Source of the DNA: Rhizobiaceae bacterium
GTDB taxonomy: Bacteria > Pseudomonadota > Alphaproteobacteria > Rhizobiales > Rhizobiaceae
Reading direction: 5' to 3'
Assembly: GCA_028279875.1 (NCBI GenBank)
Contig: JANQMU010000082.1
Coordinates: 1 to 64,000, forward strand
DNA length: 64,000 nt
Shown: positions 18,534 to 28,440 of the stretch, one piece after another
How positions within the stretch are numbered: the first letter of the stretch is position 1
How the letters are laid out: each line of letters opens with the position of its first letter
Notes under the pieces: model-generated
Databases searched by the model: none
Told to the model about the DNA's origin: nothing
What the model saw: the letters and a program-made list of their open reading frames with translations, nothing else
Program-made: the position numbers and the translations under genes

Positions 18534-19474
18534 TGTCCGATGGCGATGGAGCCGCCGGCGATTCCGGTGGTCCGGAGACGGTTCCGACACGATCGGGGTT
18601 CGTTGCGCTGATCGGTGCACCAAATGCCGGCAAGTCGACCCTGGTCAACCGTTTCGTCGGCGCCAAGGTGTCGATCGTCAGCCACAAGGTGCAGACGACA
18701 CGGTCGCTGGTGCGCGGCATTGTCATTCACAAGGGCGCCCAGATCGTGTTCGTCGACACGCCCGGCATATTCAAACCGCGCCGCCGGCTGGACCGGGCCA
18801 TGGTGACATCCGCCTGGGGCGGAGCGCATGATGCCGACATCGTCTTTTTCCTGGTCGATGCCGAGCGCGGTCTGGTCGGAGATGCCGAGCGGATTCTGAA
18901 CGGTCTGGTCGAGGTCAAGAAGCCTAAGGTCTTGATCCTCAACAAGATCGACCGGGTTGCGCCCGAAAGCCTGCTGGAACTGACGGCGCGGGCCACTGCG
19001 ACCGTCGAATTTGACGAGACCTTCATGATCTCGGCCCTGAAGGGCCCCGGCTGCGATGATGTTCTGGACTATCTGGCGAGGACCCTGCCGCCGGGTCCGT
19101 GGTACTATCCCGAAGACCAGATCAGTGACCTGCCGCTGCGCCAGCTTGCCGCCGAGATCACGCGCGAAAAGCTCTATGCGCGCCTGCACCAGGAACTGCC
19201 CTATGCGTCCCATGTGGAGACCGAAAAATGGGAGGAACGCAAGGATGGCAGTGTCCGGATCGAGCAGGTGATTTATGTCGAGCGCGAAAGCCAGAAGAAG
19301 ATCGTGCTCGGCAAGGGCGGCGAGAGCATCAAACACATCAGCCAGAACGCCCGCCGCGAACTCGGCGACATTCTCGGCCAGGTGGTTCACCTGTTCCTGT
19401 TCGTCAAGGTGCGTGGCAACTGGGGCGACGATCCGGAGCGTTACCGCGAACTCGGACTTGAATTCCCCCACTGA
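18530..19474 (+). CDS. era: GTPase Era
   Basis: A 314-residue GTPase that binds the 3' end of 16S rRNA during 30S maturation. G1 is GAPNAGKST, G3 DTPGIF, G4 NKID, and the C-terminal KH domain contains KIVLGKGGESIKHI. The start ATG 18530 overlaps the rnc stop (ATGA); a second ATG at 18533 is equally possible. The first 22 residues are an acidic, glycine-rich extension before the G domain, which is common in rhizobial Era. Confidence 0.96.
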   Translation: MMSDGDGAAGDSGGPETVPTRSGFVALIGAPNAGKSTLVNRFVGAKVSIVSHKVQTTRSLVRGIVIHKGAQIVFVDTPGIFKPRRRLDRAMVTSAWGGAHDADIVFFLVDAERGLVGDAERILNGLVEVKKPKVLILNKIDRVAPESLLELTARATATVEFDETFMISALKGPGCDDVLDYLARTLPPGPWYYPEDQISDLPLRQLAAEITREKLYARLHQELPYASHVETEKWEERKDGSVRIEQVIYVERESQKKIVLGKGGESIKHISQNARRELGDILGQVVHLFLFVKVRGNWGDDPERYRELGLEFPH

Positions 19475-19492
19475 GCAGCACAGGTTCATGCC

Positions 19493-20248
19493 ATGCAGTG
19501 GCAGGATGAAGGCATTGTTCTGGGGGTGAAGCGGCACGGTGAAAACAACGCCATCGCCGAGGTCATGACCCGCGCGCATGGTCGCCACCTGGGACTGGTG
19601 CGCGGCGGCCGGTCGCGGCGCATGCAGCCCGTGCTGCAGCCTGGCAACGGCGTTGCGGTGACCTGGCGTGCCCGGCTCGATCAGCATCTCGGTACGTTCC
19701 AGATCGAACCGGTCGACCTGCGCGCGGCCCGTCTGATGGAGACGGCGACCGCCGTTTACGGCGTTCAGGCCATGGGCGCGCTGCTGAGGCTGCTGCCGGA
19801 ACGCGATCCCCATCCGCATCTCTTTGAAGCCCTGGGCATCATCCTCGGCAATCTGCATGAACCGCTGGATGCCGGAGAGCTGTTCGTCCGCTTTGAGATC
19901 GCGGTGCTCGAGGATCTGGGGTTCGGGCTCGATTTGACCCGATGCGCGGCCACCGGTGCGACCGGCCAGTTGCATTTCGTGTCACCGAAATCGGGCCGCG
20001 CGGTGAGCCGGGAGGCGGGCATTCCCTGGCAGGACAAGCTGCTGCCATTGCCGACATTTCTTGCCGAGGGCAGCCGGCACGCCGCCGATCCCGACAGCCT
20101 GGAGGACGCCTTCAAGCTCACCGGTTTTTTCCTCAACCGCCATGTCTACGAACCGCGCGGAATGGATATGCCCGATGCCCGCGCCGGATTCATCCAGGCG
20201 GCGCTGAAGGCGGCCGGGGAGGGTGGCAAAAAGTCGGACGCCGGGTGA
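19493..20248 (+). CDS. recO: DNA repair protein RecO
   Basis: A 251-residue recombination mediator that loads RecA with RecR and anneals ssDNA-SSB. The N-terminal OB-fold starts [21 protein letters not shown] and continues through [13 protein letters not shown]; the helical C-terminal half includes [12 protein letters not shown]. Length is normal. It is last in the acpS-lepB-rnc-era-recO series, 18 bases after era, and ends 6 bases from the convergent MFS gene. Confidence 0.93.
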   Translation: MQWQDEGIVLGVKRHGENNAIAEVMTRAHGRHLGLVRGGRSRRMQPVLQPGNGVAVTWRARLDQHLGTFQIEPVDLRAARLMETATAVYGVQAMGALLRLLPERDPHPHLFEALGIILGNLHEPLDAGELFVRFEIAVLEDLGFGLDLTRCAATGATGQLHFVSPKSGRAVSREAGIPWQDKLLPLPTFLAEGSRHAADPDSLEDAFKLTGFFLNRHVYEPRGMDMPDARAGFIQAALKAAGEGGKKSDAG

Positions 20249-20254
20249 ACCACT

Positions 20255-21502
20255 CTATTCAGCCGGCACCGCTCCCGGTCGTTCAACGGCCTTTTCGTGG
20301 ATAGGCCAGTTCATGACCGCGGCGAATATTCCCAGCGCAACCGCCATCCACCAGACCGGATCATAGGTTCCCATGCGATCATACAGATAGCCGCCGAGCC
20401 AGACGCCAAGGAAAGAGCCGATCTGGTGCGAAAAGAACACGATGCCGCCCAGCATGCCCAGATGGCGGGTGCCGAACATGATCGCCACGAGTGCATTGGT
20501 CAGCGGCACGGTCGACAGCCACAGAAGGCCGATGACGATCGAGAAGATGATTATCGAGGCGCCTGTTTGCGGCAGCAGGAGGAATAGCGTCAGGGAGACG
20601 GAGCGGCCAAGATAGAGCCCGACAAGCAGCATCGGTTTGGAATGCCGCTGGCCGAGCATGCCGGCGGCCAGCGAGCCGATGATGTTGAAGAAGCCGATCA
20701 GGGCCACTGCCGCCACCGCATAGGAGGCATCGAGACCGATATCGCTGATATAGGCAGGAAAATGGGTGCCGATGAACGCCACCTGGAAACCACAGACAAA
20801 AAAGCCGACGGTCAGAAGGACGTAGTCGTAATGGCCGAACGCCTCACGCAGCGCTTCACGCACTGTTTGTTCGACATCCGTCGTCGTGTAGGCGCCGGAT
20901 TTGGCGTTTCCGCGCAGGGCCACGGCCAGAACCGGGATCAACAGCATGGCGATGGCCAGATAGACCAGCGCGTCCGACCACCCCACCGCATCGATCAGGC
21001 CCTGGGTGATCGGCGCGAATACGAACATGCCCGCTGATCCGGCGGCTGTTCCGAGTCCGAACGCCAGCGGCCGTTTCTCGGCCGGCACATTGCGGGCGAA
21101 AGCGGCAAGAATTATGCCGAACGACGCCGCGCCGACACCGAGACCGATAAGAACCCCACCGCCGATATGCAGCCAGATCGGCGCGTCGGCGACGGCCATC
21201 ATATAGAGGCCGGCCGCATACATGATGGCCGCCAGGAAGAGCACGCGCCATGTGCCGAAACGGTCGGCGATGGCGCCGAAGATGGGCTGGCCGAAGCCCC
21301 AGCACAGGTTCTGCAGCGCCATCGCAACGGCAAAGGTCGTCCGGTCCCATCCGGTGTCGGCAAGCATTGGCAGCTGAAAAAAGCCCATGGCCGACCGCGG
21401 CCCGAAGGTCAGTGCGGCGATCAGACAGCCGGCCGAGATCATCAGCCAGGGCAACCCGGTTTTCTGCACTGCCCGTTCCATGTTTCCCGATCGCTCCACC
21501 AT
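20255..21502 (-). CDS. MFS transporter
   Basis: A 415-residue major facilitator with about 12 membrane segments in two halves separated by a polar loop near residues 195-220. The first-half signature reads GAIADRFGTWR between TM2 and TM3. It resembles the oxalate/formate antiporter-like or monocarboxylate group. Start is set at ATG 21502 (AGAGG close upstream); ATG 21481 is an alternative, while the long extension to 21679 has no similarity. It is divergent from nadA across 337 bases. The substrate is unknown, and a link to NAD precursors is not supported. Confidence 0.85.
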   Translation of the reverse strand: MVERSGNMERAVQKTGLPWLMISAGCLIAALTFGPRSAMGFFQLPMLADTGWDRTTFAVAMALQNLCWGFGQPIFGAIADRFGTWRVLFLAAIMYAAGLYMMAVADAPIWLHIGGGVLIGLGVGAASFGIILAAFARNVPAEKRPLAFGLGTAAGSAGMFVFAPITQGLIDAVGWSDALVYLAIAMLLIPVLAVALRGNAKSGAYTTTDVEQTVREALREAFGHYDYVLLTVGFFVCGFQVAFIGTHFPAYISDIGLDASYAVAAVALIGFFNIIGSLAAGMLGQRHSKPMLLVGLYLGRSVSLTLFLLLPQTGASIIIFSIVIGLLWLSTVPLTNALVAIMFGTRHLGMLGGIVFFSHQIGSFLGVWLGGYLYDRMGTYDPVWWMAVALGIFAAVMNWPIHEKAVERPGAVPAE

Positions 21503-21737
21503 GCCTCTGACCCGTAATATGTCCTGCGCCGTGGCGGTCACTCGACGGCCGGGCGGGCAGGGAGAATATGGAGTTGCGGCGGTGAATGTCAAAACAGCAA
21601 TATTGAGAAATGCATCAGCATTATTGATGGGGACCGCGGGTCTCCGCTCTGAACGACCTGATTGCACTTCACGGGACAATTCAACCGATGCCTCTATTTC
21701 ACTTGCATCCGCAATTCATCGGCCCTACATAAGCCGT

Positions 21738-21752
21738 ACCGGTGTGACCGGT
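21738..21752. repeat. ACCGGT inverted/direct repeat
   Basis: ACCGGT, three bases, ACCGGT. Because ACCGGT is its own reverse complement, this is both a direct and an inverted repeat. It lies 19 bases upstream of the NadQ-like palindrome, near the expected -35 region of nadA. Function is unknown. Confidence 0.4.
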
Positions 21753-21771
21753 TTTATTTTGGCGTCAATTA

Positions 21772-21786
21772 TGCTCAAATTGAGCA
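21772..21786. promoter_or_regulatory. Candidate NadQ operator upstream of nadA
   Basis: TGCTCAA-A-TTGAGCA is a perfect 15-base palindrome ending 53 bases before the nadA start. It agrees with the TGCTCA...TGAGCA type of site described for NadQ in Rhizobiales. A -10-like TATGCT (21770-21775) overlaps its left arm, so binding there would block RNA polymerase. A NadQ-type protein is encoded in this window (27453-28439). Confidence 0.75.
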
Positions 21787-21839
21787 AAAGAAATGCGCGT
21801 CGCCATCAGGTGCGGTGAACAGGCGAAAGGAGGGGCGCA

Positions 21840-22925
21840 ATGTCAATGCTCCAGACATCAATCGCGAAGCATCAGGACATCTCCCGAGATGTGGGTGGCG
21901 CGGCTGCGCGCCTCGGTGTCGTGGACATGCCGGATCTTGCCTATACGCCTGCGGTGGCACGGGAAACGGCGGCACTCTATGAGCGCGTCAGGGACCATAT
22001 CCCGGCGATCGAATGGCCGGTCTTTGCGCCTTATATCCACGCCATCAATCGTCTGAAGAAAGAGCGCGGGGCCGTCATCCTGGCGCATAATTATCAGACG
22101 CCGGAGATATTCCACTGCGTGTCCGATATTGTCGGTGACAGCCTCCAACTCGCCCGCGAGGCGTCAGATGTCGATGCCGACATCATCATCCAATGCGGCG
22201 TCCATTTCATGGCCGAAACATCGAAACTCCTCAATCCGGACAAGACGATTCTGATTCCCGATCTCAAGGCGGGATGTTCGCTCTCCGAATCGATTACCGG
22301 CGCGGATGTGCGGCTGCTGAAAGAGGTAAACCCCGGCGTGCCGGTGGTGACCTATGTGAACACTTCGGCCGAGGTCAAGGCTGAAACTGATATCTGCTGC
22401 ACTTCTTCCAACGCGCTGGCGGTGATCGAGAGCCTCGATTCGGACACCGTGTTCTGCATCCCCGATGAGTATCTCGCCCAGAACATCGCCAAACAGACGT
22501 CCAAGACAATCCTGACCTGGAAGGGCCATTGCGAGGTCCATGAGCGTTTCACGGCGGACGAGCTGCTTGCCTATAAGGAATCCGATCCGCGCATTCAGAT
22601 CATCGGCCACCCGGAATGTCATCCCGATGTGATCGCCGTTTGCGACTTCTCCGGATCGACGGCCGGCATGATCGACTACGTCAAGACCGAGCGTCCGTCG
22701 AAGGTTCTGCTGGTCACCGAGTGCTCCATGGCCTCCAATGTCGAGGCGGAAACACCGGGTGTGGAATTCGTCAAACCCTGCAATCTGTGCCCGCACATGA
22801 AGCGTATCACCTTGCCCAAAATACTCGACAGCCTTGTCCATCTGAAGGAAGAGGTGACGATCGATCTGCAAATCGCCGCCCGCGCCCGCCTCGCGGTGGA
22901 ACGGATGATTGACCTGGGTAAATGA
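21840..22925 (+). CDS. nadA: Quinolinate synthase A
   Basis: A 361-residue iron-sulfur enzyme that condenses iminoaspartate with dihydroxyacetone phosphate to quinolinate. HNYQTPEI (83-90) and the cluster cysteines C119 ([12 protein letters not shown]), the one in VTECSMASN, and CNLCPHMKR near the end are in place. AAAGGAGG precedes the start by seven bases. It opens the nadABC operon and ends in a 4-base overlap with nadB. Regulation is likely through the palindrome at 21772-21786. Confidence 0.97.
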   Translation: MSMLQTSIAKHQDISRDVGGAAARLGVVDMPDLAYTPAVARETAALYERVRDHIPAIEWPVFAPYIHAINRLKKERGAVILAHNYQTPEIFHCVSDIVGDSLQLAREASDVDADIIIQCGVHFMAETSKLLNPDKTILIPDLKAGCSLSESITGADVRLLKEVNPGVPVVTYVNTSAEVKAETDICCTSSNALAVIESLDSDTVFCIPDEYLAQNIAKQTSKTILTWKGHCEVHERFTADELLAYKESDPRIQIIGHPECHPDVIAVCDFSGSTAGMIDYVKTERPSKVLLVTECSMASNVEAETPGVEFVKPCNLCPHMKRITLPKILDSLVHLKEEVTIDLQIAARARLAVERMIDLGK

Positions 22926-24514
22926 GCGCAGCGGAAGCCCGACCACCGAGGGCAAAGGCGGCAAAAGTCGGCATCGTCATCGTCGGCGGCGGGCTGGCGG
23001 GGTTGTTCTGCGCTCTCAAACTGGCGCCGCAGCCGGTAACGGTGCTGGCCGCGGCGCCCATCGGGCAGGGGTCTTCATCAGCCTGGGCCCAGGCCGGCAT
23101 TGCGGCAGCGGTCAGCCACGGTGACAGTGTCGAAAAACACCTCGCGGATACAATCGAGGCCGGGGCCGGCATTGTCGATGCGGAAATCGCCCGCGCCGTT
23201 GTCGCCGACGGGCCGCACCGTATATGCGACCTGCTGTCCTACGGTGTGCCGTTCGACCGTGATCTGCAGGGTCGGCTGGTCACCGCCCGCGAGGCAGCCC
23301 ATTCACAGCACAGGGTCGTCGGCGTACGGGGCGATATGGCCGGCAAGGCCATCATGCAAGCCCTGATCGCCGCCGTCCGAAACACGCCGTCCATCCGTGT
23401 CATCGAAAACCATGTGGCCGAAGACCTTCTGGTCGAGGAAAACCGGGCCGCGGGCATCCTGGCCCGCCACCGGACCGGCCCGTCCCGCATCCGCCTGTCG
23501 GCCGGCGCGGTTGTCCTGTGCACCGGCGGCGTCGGACATCTTTACAAGGTGACTACCAACCCTGCGCAGGCGTGCGGCGGTGGTCTCGGCATGGCCGCGC
23601 GGGCCGGTGCAATGATTGCAGATCCCGAATTCGTTCAGTTTCACCCGACGGCGATCGATATCGGCCGTGATCCGGCGCCACTGGCGACCGAGGCGCTGCG
23701 CGGTCACGGGGCGACACTCGTCAACGCGTCCGGCCAGCGCTTCATGGCCGACCTGCACCCCGACGCAGAACTCGCGCCGCGCGATGTCGTCGCACGCGGC
23801 ATCTTCGCCGAAATCAAGGCCGGACGTGGCGCCTATCTCGACTGCACGCGGGCGGTCGGCGCGCGTTTTGTGGAATTGTTTCCCACGGTCCACGGATCCT
23901 GCATGAGTGCCGGGATCGATCCGGCGTGCCAGCCGATTCCGGTCGCTCCGGCGGCGCATTATCACATGGGCGGTCTTCTCACCGGCCTTGACGGACGGAC
24001 CACCCTCGATGGGCTGTGGGCGGCCGGCGAAGTCACATCGACCGGCACACATGGTGCCAACCGGCTGGCATCGAATTCGCTGCTTGAGGCCGTGGTCTTT
24101 GCCGGGAGGGTCGCCGAGGATATTCAGGATGCGACCACGGCTACCATGCCGGTGATCGTGGACGACACCGCTGCATCACCCATTCCAGACAACAATGAAG
24201 ACGGTTCGCAATGGGATCGGCTGCGGCGGCTGATGGGCGATTGCGTGGGCGTTGTGCGCGAGCAGGGCGACCTGCGTCGCGCTGCCCGAACCATCCTCGA
24301 GATGCACCGCGAGCCGGGTGACCCGGAGTGGACCAATGCGTTGACGGCGGCGGCTCTGATCGTTGCTGGTGCCTTACATCGAACCGAAAGCCGCGGTGCG
24401 CACTATCGGTCCGATTTTCCTGATCCGAAGTCGGCATGGCAAAAGCGCACGATCCTGTCGCTCAGCCAGGCCGAGTTGCTGCTTCGGGACGCCGCAGAAA
24501 GGACATTTGCATGA
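22922..24514 (+). CDS. nadB: L-aspartate oxidase
   Basis: A 530-residue flavoprotein that oxidises L-aspartate to iminoaspartate. The FAD dinucleotide motif VGGGLAGL starts at residue 21, [14 protein letters not shown] follows near 50, and the active-site and FAD-tail motifs FHPTAID and [13 protein letters not shown] are intact. The succinate-dehydrogenase-like fold is complete. It overlaps nadA and nadC by 4 bases each (ATGA), consistent with a coupled operon in which iminoaspartate, which is unstable, is passed to NadA. Confidence 0.96.
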   Translation: MSAAEARPPRAKAAKVGIVIVGGGLAGLFCALKLAPQPVTVLAAAPIGQGSSSAWAQAGIAAAVSHGDSVEKHLADTIEAGAGIVDAEIARAVVADGPHRICDLLSYGVPFDRDLQGRLVTAREAAHSQHRVVGVRGDMAGKAIMQALIAAVRNTPSIRVIENHVAEDLLVEENRAAGILARHRTGPSRIRLSAGAVVLCTGGVGHLYKVTTNPAQACGGGLGMAARAGAMIADPEFVQFHPTAIDIGRDPAPLATEALRGHGATLVNASGQRFMADLHPDAELAPRDVVARGIFAEIKAGRGAYLDCTRAVGARFVELFPTVHGSCMSAGIDPACQPIPVAPAAHYHMGGLLTGLDGRTTLDGLWAAGEVTSTGTHGANRLASNSLLEAVVFAGRVAEDIQDATTATMPVIVDDTAASPIPDNNEDGSQWDRLRRLMGDCVGVVREQGDLRRAARTILEMHREPGDPEWTNALTAAALIVAGALHRTESRGAHYRSDFPDPKSAWQKRTILSLSQAELLLRDAAERTFA

Positions 24515-25380
24515 TCCGCCCTTCGCTTCCCGTCCTCTCGCCGCTGCTTGTTGAAAGACACGTCAGGGAAGCACTCGAGGAAGATCTCGGGCGCGCCGGC
24601 GACATCACCAGCCAGGCGACGATCGCGCCGCACAGGAGGGCCACGGCAACACTGTCCAGCCGTCAGTCCGGTATCATTGCCGGCCTGCCTCTGGCACATC
24701 AGGCATTTCGCATGATGGATCCGGGCGTCGAAATAACGCCCGAGCGCGATGATGCAGATCCGGTCGATGCCGATCAGGTGATTGCCCGCATCGCCGGCAA
24801 CGCGGCCGCGATCCTGTCCGCCGAGCGAGTTGCGCTGAATTTTCTCATGCACCTGTCCGGTGTCGCCACCACGACGTCGCGCTTTGTGCGGGAGATCGCC
24901 GGCACCGGTGGGGCGATCTGCTGCACGCGCAAGACGATCCCCGGGCTGCGGGCGCTGGAAAAATACGCCGTGCGTTGCGGCGGCGGCTCGAACCACCGGT
25001 TCGGTCTCGACGATGCGGTCCTGATCAAGGACAACCATATCGCCATTGCCGGAGGCGTTGCGGAGGCTATTGCCGCGGCGAAGGCGTTTTCCGGCCATCT
25101 CGTGAAAATCGAGGTCGAGGTCGATACGCTGGCGCAGCTTGAAGCGGCGCTCGCTGCAGGGCCGGACGTTGTCCTGCTCGACAACATGACGCTGGAGGAT
25201 CTGCGCAGGGCGGTTGATATCAATGGCGGCAAGGTCAAACTGGAAGCGTCGGGCAATGTCGACCTGTCGACGGTCGCGGCGATCGCCGGCACCGGTGTTG
25301 ACTACATATCGACATCCAAAATCACCATGGCCGCGCCGGCGCTGGATATCGGCCTGGATATCACGATTGACGGTTCGTAG
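24511..25380 (+). CDS. nadC: Nicotinate-nucleotide pyrophosphorylase (carboxylating)
   Basis: A 289-residue quinolinate phosphoribosyltransferase forming nicotinate mononucleotide from quinolinate and PRPP. Typical stretches are [11 protein letters not shown] near the N-terminus, [47 protein letters not shown] and a C-terminal [20 protein letters not shown] 24511 overlaps the nadB stop. It ends 6 bases from the convergent cyclase gene. Confidence 0.97.
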   Translation: MIRPSLPVLSPLLVERHVREALEEDLGRAGDITSQATIAPHRRATATLSSRQSGIIAGLPLAHQAFRMMDPGVEITPERDDADPVDADQVIARIAGNAAAILSAERVALNFLMHLSGVATTTSRFVREIAGTGGAICCTRKTIPGLRALEKYAVRCGGGSNHRFGLDDAVLIKDNHIAIAGGVAEAIAAAKAFSGHLVKIEVEVDTLAQLEAALAAGPDVVLLDNMTLEDLRRAVDINGGKVKLEASGNVDLSTVAAIAGTGVDYISTSKITMAAPALDIGLDITIDGS

Positions 25381-25386
25381 CCGGTT

Positions 25387-27360
25387 TCACGCCGATATCT
25401 CGCGGGCGCTTCCTTCCGCCTCGCCCGATGAATCACCAAGGCTGCCATCCAGGTCTACCCGGTAGACGCTGATCGGTTCGCTGCGGCCGCGCAGAATATG
25501 CGACCCGGCGGCGACGAGATTTGCGGGAGCGCCGGCCGCCTTGCGGCAGTCTCCAGAGACGCAGGCGACGACATCGCCGTCGCCGTTCAACTCCTTGCCC
25601 AACTGCTCGAGGCGCGAGGCGACATTCACCACATCGCCGACAACCGTGTAATTGTGCCGGTCGGCACCGCCGATATTGCCGATGACGGCACGGCCGGTAT
25701 GAAGACCGATCCTGAGTTTCAGTGGCGGCAACTCCTGCCGGGCACGTTCCCTGTTGTTTTCCTCGAATACGGCTGCAATTGCGGTGACGGCCTCGAGCGC
25801 GTGGACGGCGTGGTCCGGATCGGCCTCGGGGGCGCCCCAGAAGGCCATCAGACCGTCACCCATGAACTTGTCGACGGTGCCGCGATGGCTGGCGATCTGC
25901 TCGCACAGCAGGTCGAAATGTTCATTGAGGAATTTGACCACATCGGCGGCACTCAGATGTTCCGACATCGCGGTGAAGCCGGCGACATCGGTGAACATCA
26001 CCGTGATCTCCCGCTCCACCGACCGGGTTGCCTCGGTTCCCGAATGAAGCAGGCGCTTGACCAGCGCCTTGGGCACATATTGCCCGAATTGCGACAGGGC
26101 AGTGTGCATGGCGTTCATGGCGCTCGTCTGTTCATCGATTTCGCGAACCGGTGAGCGCGGCAGCGGCCTGTAGGAGTCCAGGTCAAGATTGGCGAACTGG
26201 GAAGCGGATGTTGCGATCTTGCGCAACGGATTGGAGAGCCGGTTTCCAAACAGGATCGCCAGGCCCACGGCCAGGACAAAGGCGATCAGACCAATAATGG
26301 CGGAAACGGCGATCCGCTCCAGCTCGGTGCTGATTTCCGCAGCGTCGAAATAGGCGGTCAACGCATAGGGGTCCGGCGACATCGCCGTGATGTCCTTGGA
26401 GATGAATATATACTCGTTGCCGGCCGCATCGGTGGCGCTTCCGATCCGGACACCTTCCGCATTGTCATCGCCGATATCCTCGAGCCCCGCCGCGAAGGCC
26501 TTGATGGCATCGTCGGGAAAGGCATGCGCGGCAATTGTCGGACTCCCCTGGAACAGTTGGGGATGATGGGAGTGGGCGAGCAGTTCGCCGCGGCCATTGG
26601 CAACGAAGGCCCGTGTCCCGTGGTCCTTGCCAATGGCCATTACGACGCGGTTGAGGCTGTGCCCACCGACCGCTGCCACAACAACACCTTTTACCTGCCC
26701 ATCGCGCTTCAGCGCCTGATGCACCTGATGAAACAGGATGCCGCGAATGAGTTCCGGTTGGCGCCAGGTGGGCCGGTCTCCGGTGGGAAAGGCCGGCATT
26801 TCCGCCGGCATCGCTCCGGCTGCCGGTCCTGCCCCCTGGCGGGCGCCCGGTTCCTGAGGTCGACTGCCGCCGGGGCCCGCCGGCCGTTCGCCGCGCCGTT
26901 GACCGGCCCGTTGCGGCGGCGGTCCACCGGATGGGCCCCGCAGGTCAAATATCTTGCCGTCCCGGCGTCCCACACCGAGTGACTGCTTGTTAGAACCGAT
27001 GATGGTGATGGTTTCGACCACCTGTTCGCTCAGCAGCAGCGTGGTCAGGATCTCCTTCATCGCATCCGTATCGTCAAGGTCGAATACGCTCTGTTCGAAC
27101 AGGTCTGCGACGCCGCCGACGACCCGCTCGCTCTCGGCGGCATCCCTGTTGATGGTCTGCTCCATCCCGTCGATGAGCTGAATGGCCTGTCGATTGAGAA
27201 GCGAGAGCGTGTTGGAATAATTGGCGTACACCGACATTGCGAGAACGCCGCCGACGGACAACGCGACCAGGCCGCCGAACCCGACGACCATCAAAAGGCG
27301 CAGCGATATGGTCCGTCGCGGCCGGGGTGTGGTCGATGTGTCGACTGGTTTCAAAGCCAT
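25387..27360 (-). CDS. Membrane adenylate cyclase, class III, with HAMP region
   Basis: A 657-residue sensor cyclase. Two membrane segments (about residues 20-45 and 350-372) bracket an extracytoplasmic sensor of about 300 residues; a HAMP-like stretch follows, then the catalytic domain from about 440. Both metal-binding aspartates (MFTDVAG and MGDGLMAF), the adenine-specifying lysine (VDKFMGD) and aspartate (VVGDVVN), and the NVASR transition-state residues are present, so it should make cAMP. A Gly/Pro/Arg-rich insert of about 40 residues sits in the sensor near 138-180. Start ATG 27360 has AAGG eight bases upstream; ATG 27387 is an alternative. It lies 92 bases downstream of nadQ. Confidence 0.88.
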   Translation of the reverse strand: MALKPVDTSTTPRPRRTISLRLLMVVGFGGLVALSVGGVLAMSVYANYSNTLSLLNRQAIQLIDGMEQTINRDAAESERVVGGVADLFEQSVFDLDDTDAMKEILTTLLLSEQVVETITIIGSNKQSLGVGRRDGKIFDLRGPSGGPPPQRAGQRRGERPAGPGGSRPQEPGARQGAGPAAGAMPAEMPAFPTGDRPTWRQPELIRGILFHQVHQALKRDGQVKGVVVAAVGGHSLNRVVMAIGKDHGTRAFVANGRGELLAHSHHPQLFQGSPTIAAHAFPDDAIKAFAAGLEDIGDDNAEGVRIGSATDAAGNEYIFISKDITAMSPDPYALTAYFDAAEISTELERIAVSAIIGLIAFVLAVGLAILFGNRLSNPLRKIATSASQFANLDLDSYRPLPRSPVREIDEQTSAMNAMHTALSQFGQYVPKALVKRLLHSGTEATRSVEREITVMFTDVAGFTAMSEHLSAADVVKFLNEHFDLLCEQIASHRGTVDKFMGDGLMAFWGAPEADPDHAVHALEAVTAIAAVFEENNRERARQELPPLKLRIGLHTGRAVIGNIGGADRHNYTVVGDVVNVASRLEQLGKELNGDGDVVACVSGDCRKAAGAPANLVAAGSHILRGRSEPISVYRVDLDGSLGDSSGEAEGSAREISA

Positions 27361-27452
27361 GTCAGATGCCTTGGTTGCCGACCCCATCTGATACGATAGA
27401 CGTTCATTTTGTCCAAACGGCGCAAAAGGCGGGCTATCCCCATTTTTTGCCG

Positions 27453-28439
27453 TTACCGGCCGCCGAGCTTCAGGCCGGGGGCCGGCCTTTCCTCGAATAT
27501 CTTGCGGCGAAACCGGTACAGCGCCGCGGGGCGTCCGCCGGTGGCCGTGCTGGTGGCGCCGGCCGATTCGACAAGTTCGGCGCCCTCGACCAGCCGCCGG
27601 AAGTTCTGCTTGTGAAGATGGCGTCCGGAGATCGCCTCGACGGTGGTCTGCAGCGCCGTCAATGTAAAATCCGGCGGCATGAGCTCGAAAATGACCGGCC
27701 GGTATTTCAGTTTTCCGCGCAGCCGCGCCATGGCGGTTGCCAGAATGCGCCGATGGTCGATCCACATCGCGCGCCCTAGCGCCACATCAAGGCCCGTTTC
27801 AAGCATCCGCCCGTCGGCGACGGCTTCCTCGATCAGGCCCGCCTCGTAAAGCAATTCGTAGCGCTCAAGGACGCGCTCCTCGTCCCAGGGGAAATCAGCA
27901 TCGCCGAACGCCAGCCGCAAACGGGATGTGCGGCCCGGCTTGTTCGCGCTTCGATCGGCTGGCTCCCTGGCCCATTGTTGAAGGGCCGGCAGGATGGTGG
28001 AATCGAGAAGCGCGGGCCGCCCGCCACGCCAGTCTTCCCAGGGAAAATACCGGTACCAGTCGCGCCAGGTCGCGCTGGCCTTTTCAAGCGCGCCGGAGTG
28101 ATCAGGCCGCGCGCGGGTGAGGGCAAGGTAACCGACCGAAACCACGTGGGGTCCCGTATCGCCTGGCTGTTTGTGACGGCCCCGGTCGCCGAATGTGTAG
28201 AGCTGCTCGACATAGCCGAGGGGCAGGGCGGTCTGTTCCCGCACCGATGCGCGCAGGCCTGTTTCAAACGTGCCGTGCAGCAGCGGGTCGAAGGCGCCAA
28301 TAGGCAGACCGTCGGACGGCGCAGTCGAGCCGTCGAGCCGCGATCCGCCGGCAATGACGAGGACTTTCGGCGTCCGGTCCTGGATGGAAACGATTGCGAC
28401 GCTCAGACCGATTTCGACGGCTGTTGATTGCGGCGCCAT
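27453..28439 (-). CDS. nadQ: NadQ-type regulator of NAD synthesis (degenerate Nudix plus winged helix)
   Basis: A 328-residue protein of the COG4111 type. The N-terminal half has a Nudix-like fold (EIGLSVAIVSIQ..., residues 8 on), but the Nudix box is broken: the RE pair survives in RASVREQTALPL while the following EExGU is replaced by QTALP, so hydrolysis is not expected. The C-terminal third contains the winged-helix segment (FTLTALQTTVEAISGR then LHKQNFRRLVEGAELVE) for DNA binding, as in NrtR/NadQ repressors. It lies near nadABC, whose promoter carries a matching palindrome. It directly follows the phosphatase gene (1 base between them). Confidence 0.85.
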   Translation of the reverse strand: MAPQSTAVEIGLSVAIVSIQDRTPKVLVIAGGSRLDGSTAPSDGLPIGAFDPLLHGTFETGLRASVREQTALPLGYVEQLYTFGDRGRHKQPGDTGPHVVSVGYLALTRARPDHSGALEKASATWRDWYRYFPWEDWRGGRPALLDSTILPALQQWAREPADRSANKPGRTSRLRLAFGDADFPWDEERVLERYELLYEAGLIEEAVADGRMLETGLDVALGRAMWIDHRRILATAMARLRGKLKYRPVIFELMPPDFTLTALQTTVEAISGRHLHKQNFRRLVEGAELVESAGATSTATGGRPAALYRFRRKIFEERPAPGLKLGGR

Positions 28440-28440
28440 A

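Larger units (their letters stand above)
21503..21839. other. Divergent control region MFS / nadA
   Basis: A 337-base region with no gene. The main feature is the palindrome at 21772-21786 (listed separately). A second repeat, ACCGGT-GTG-ACCGGT, sits at 21738-21752 just upstream of it. Confidence 0.6.

Noticed and set aside
25387..27765. Longer 792-residue version of the cyclase
   Set aside because: The extra N-terminal part overlaps nadQ on the same strand in a different frame, and the membrane anchor starts after ATG 27360.
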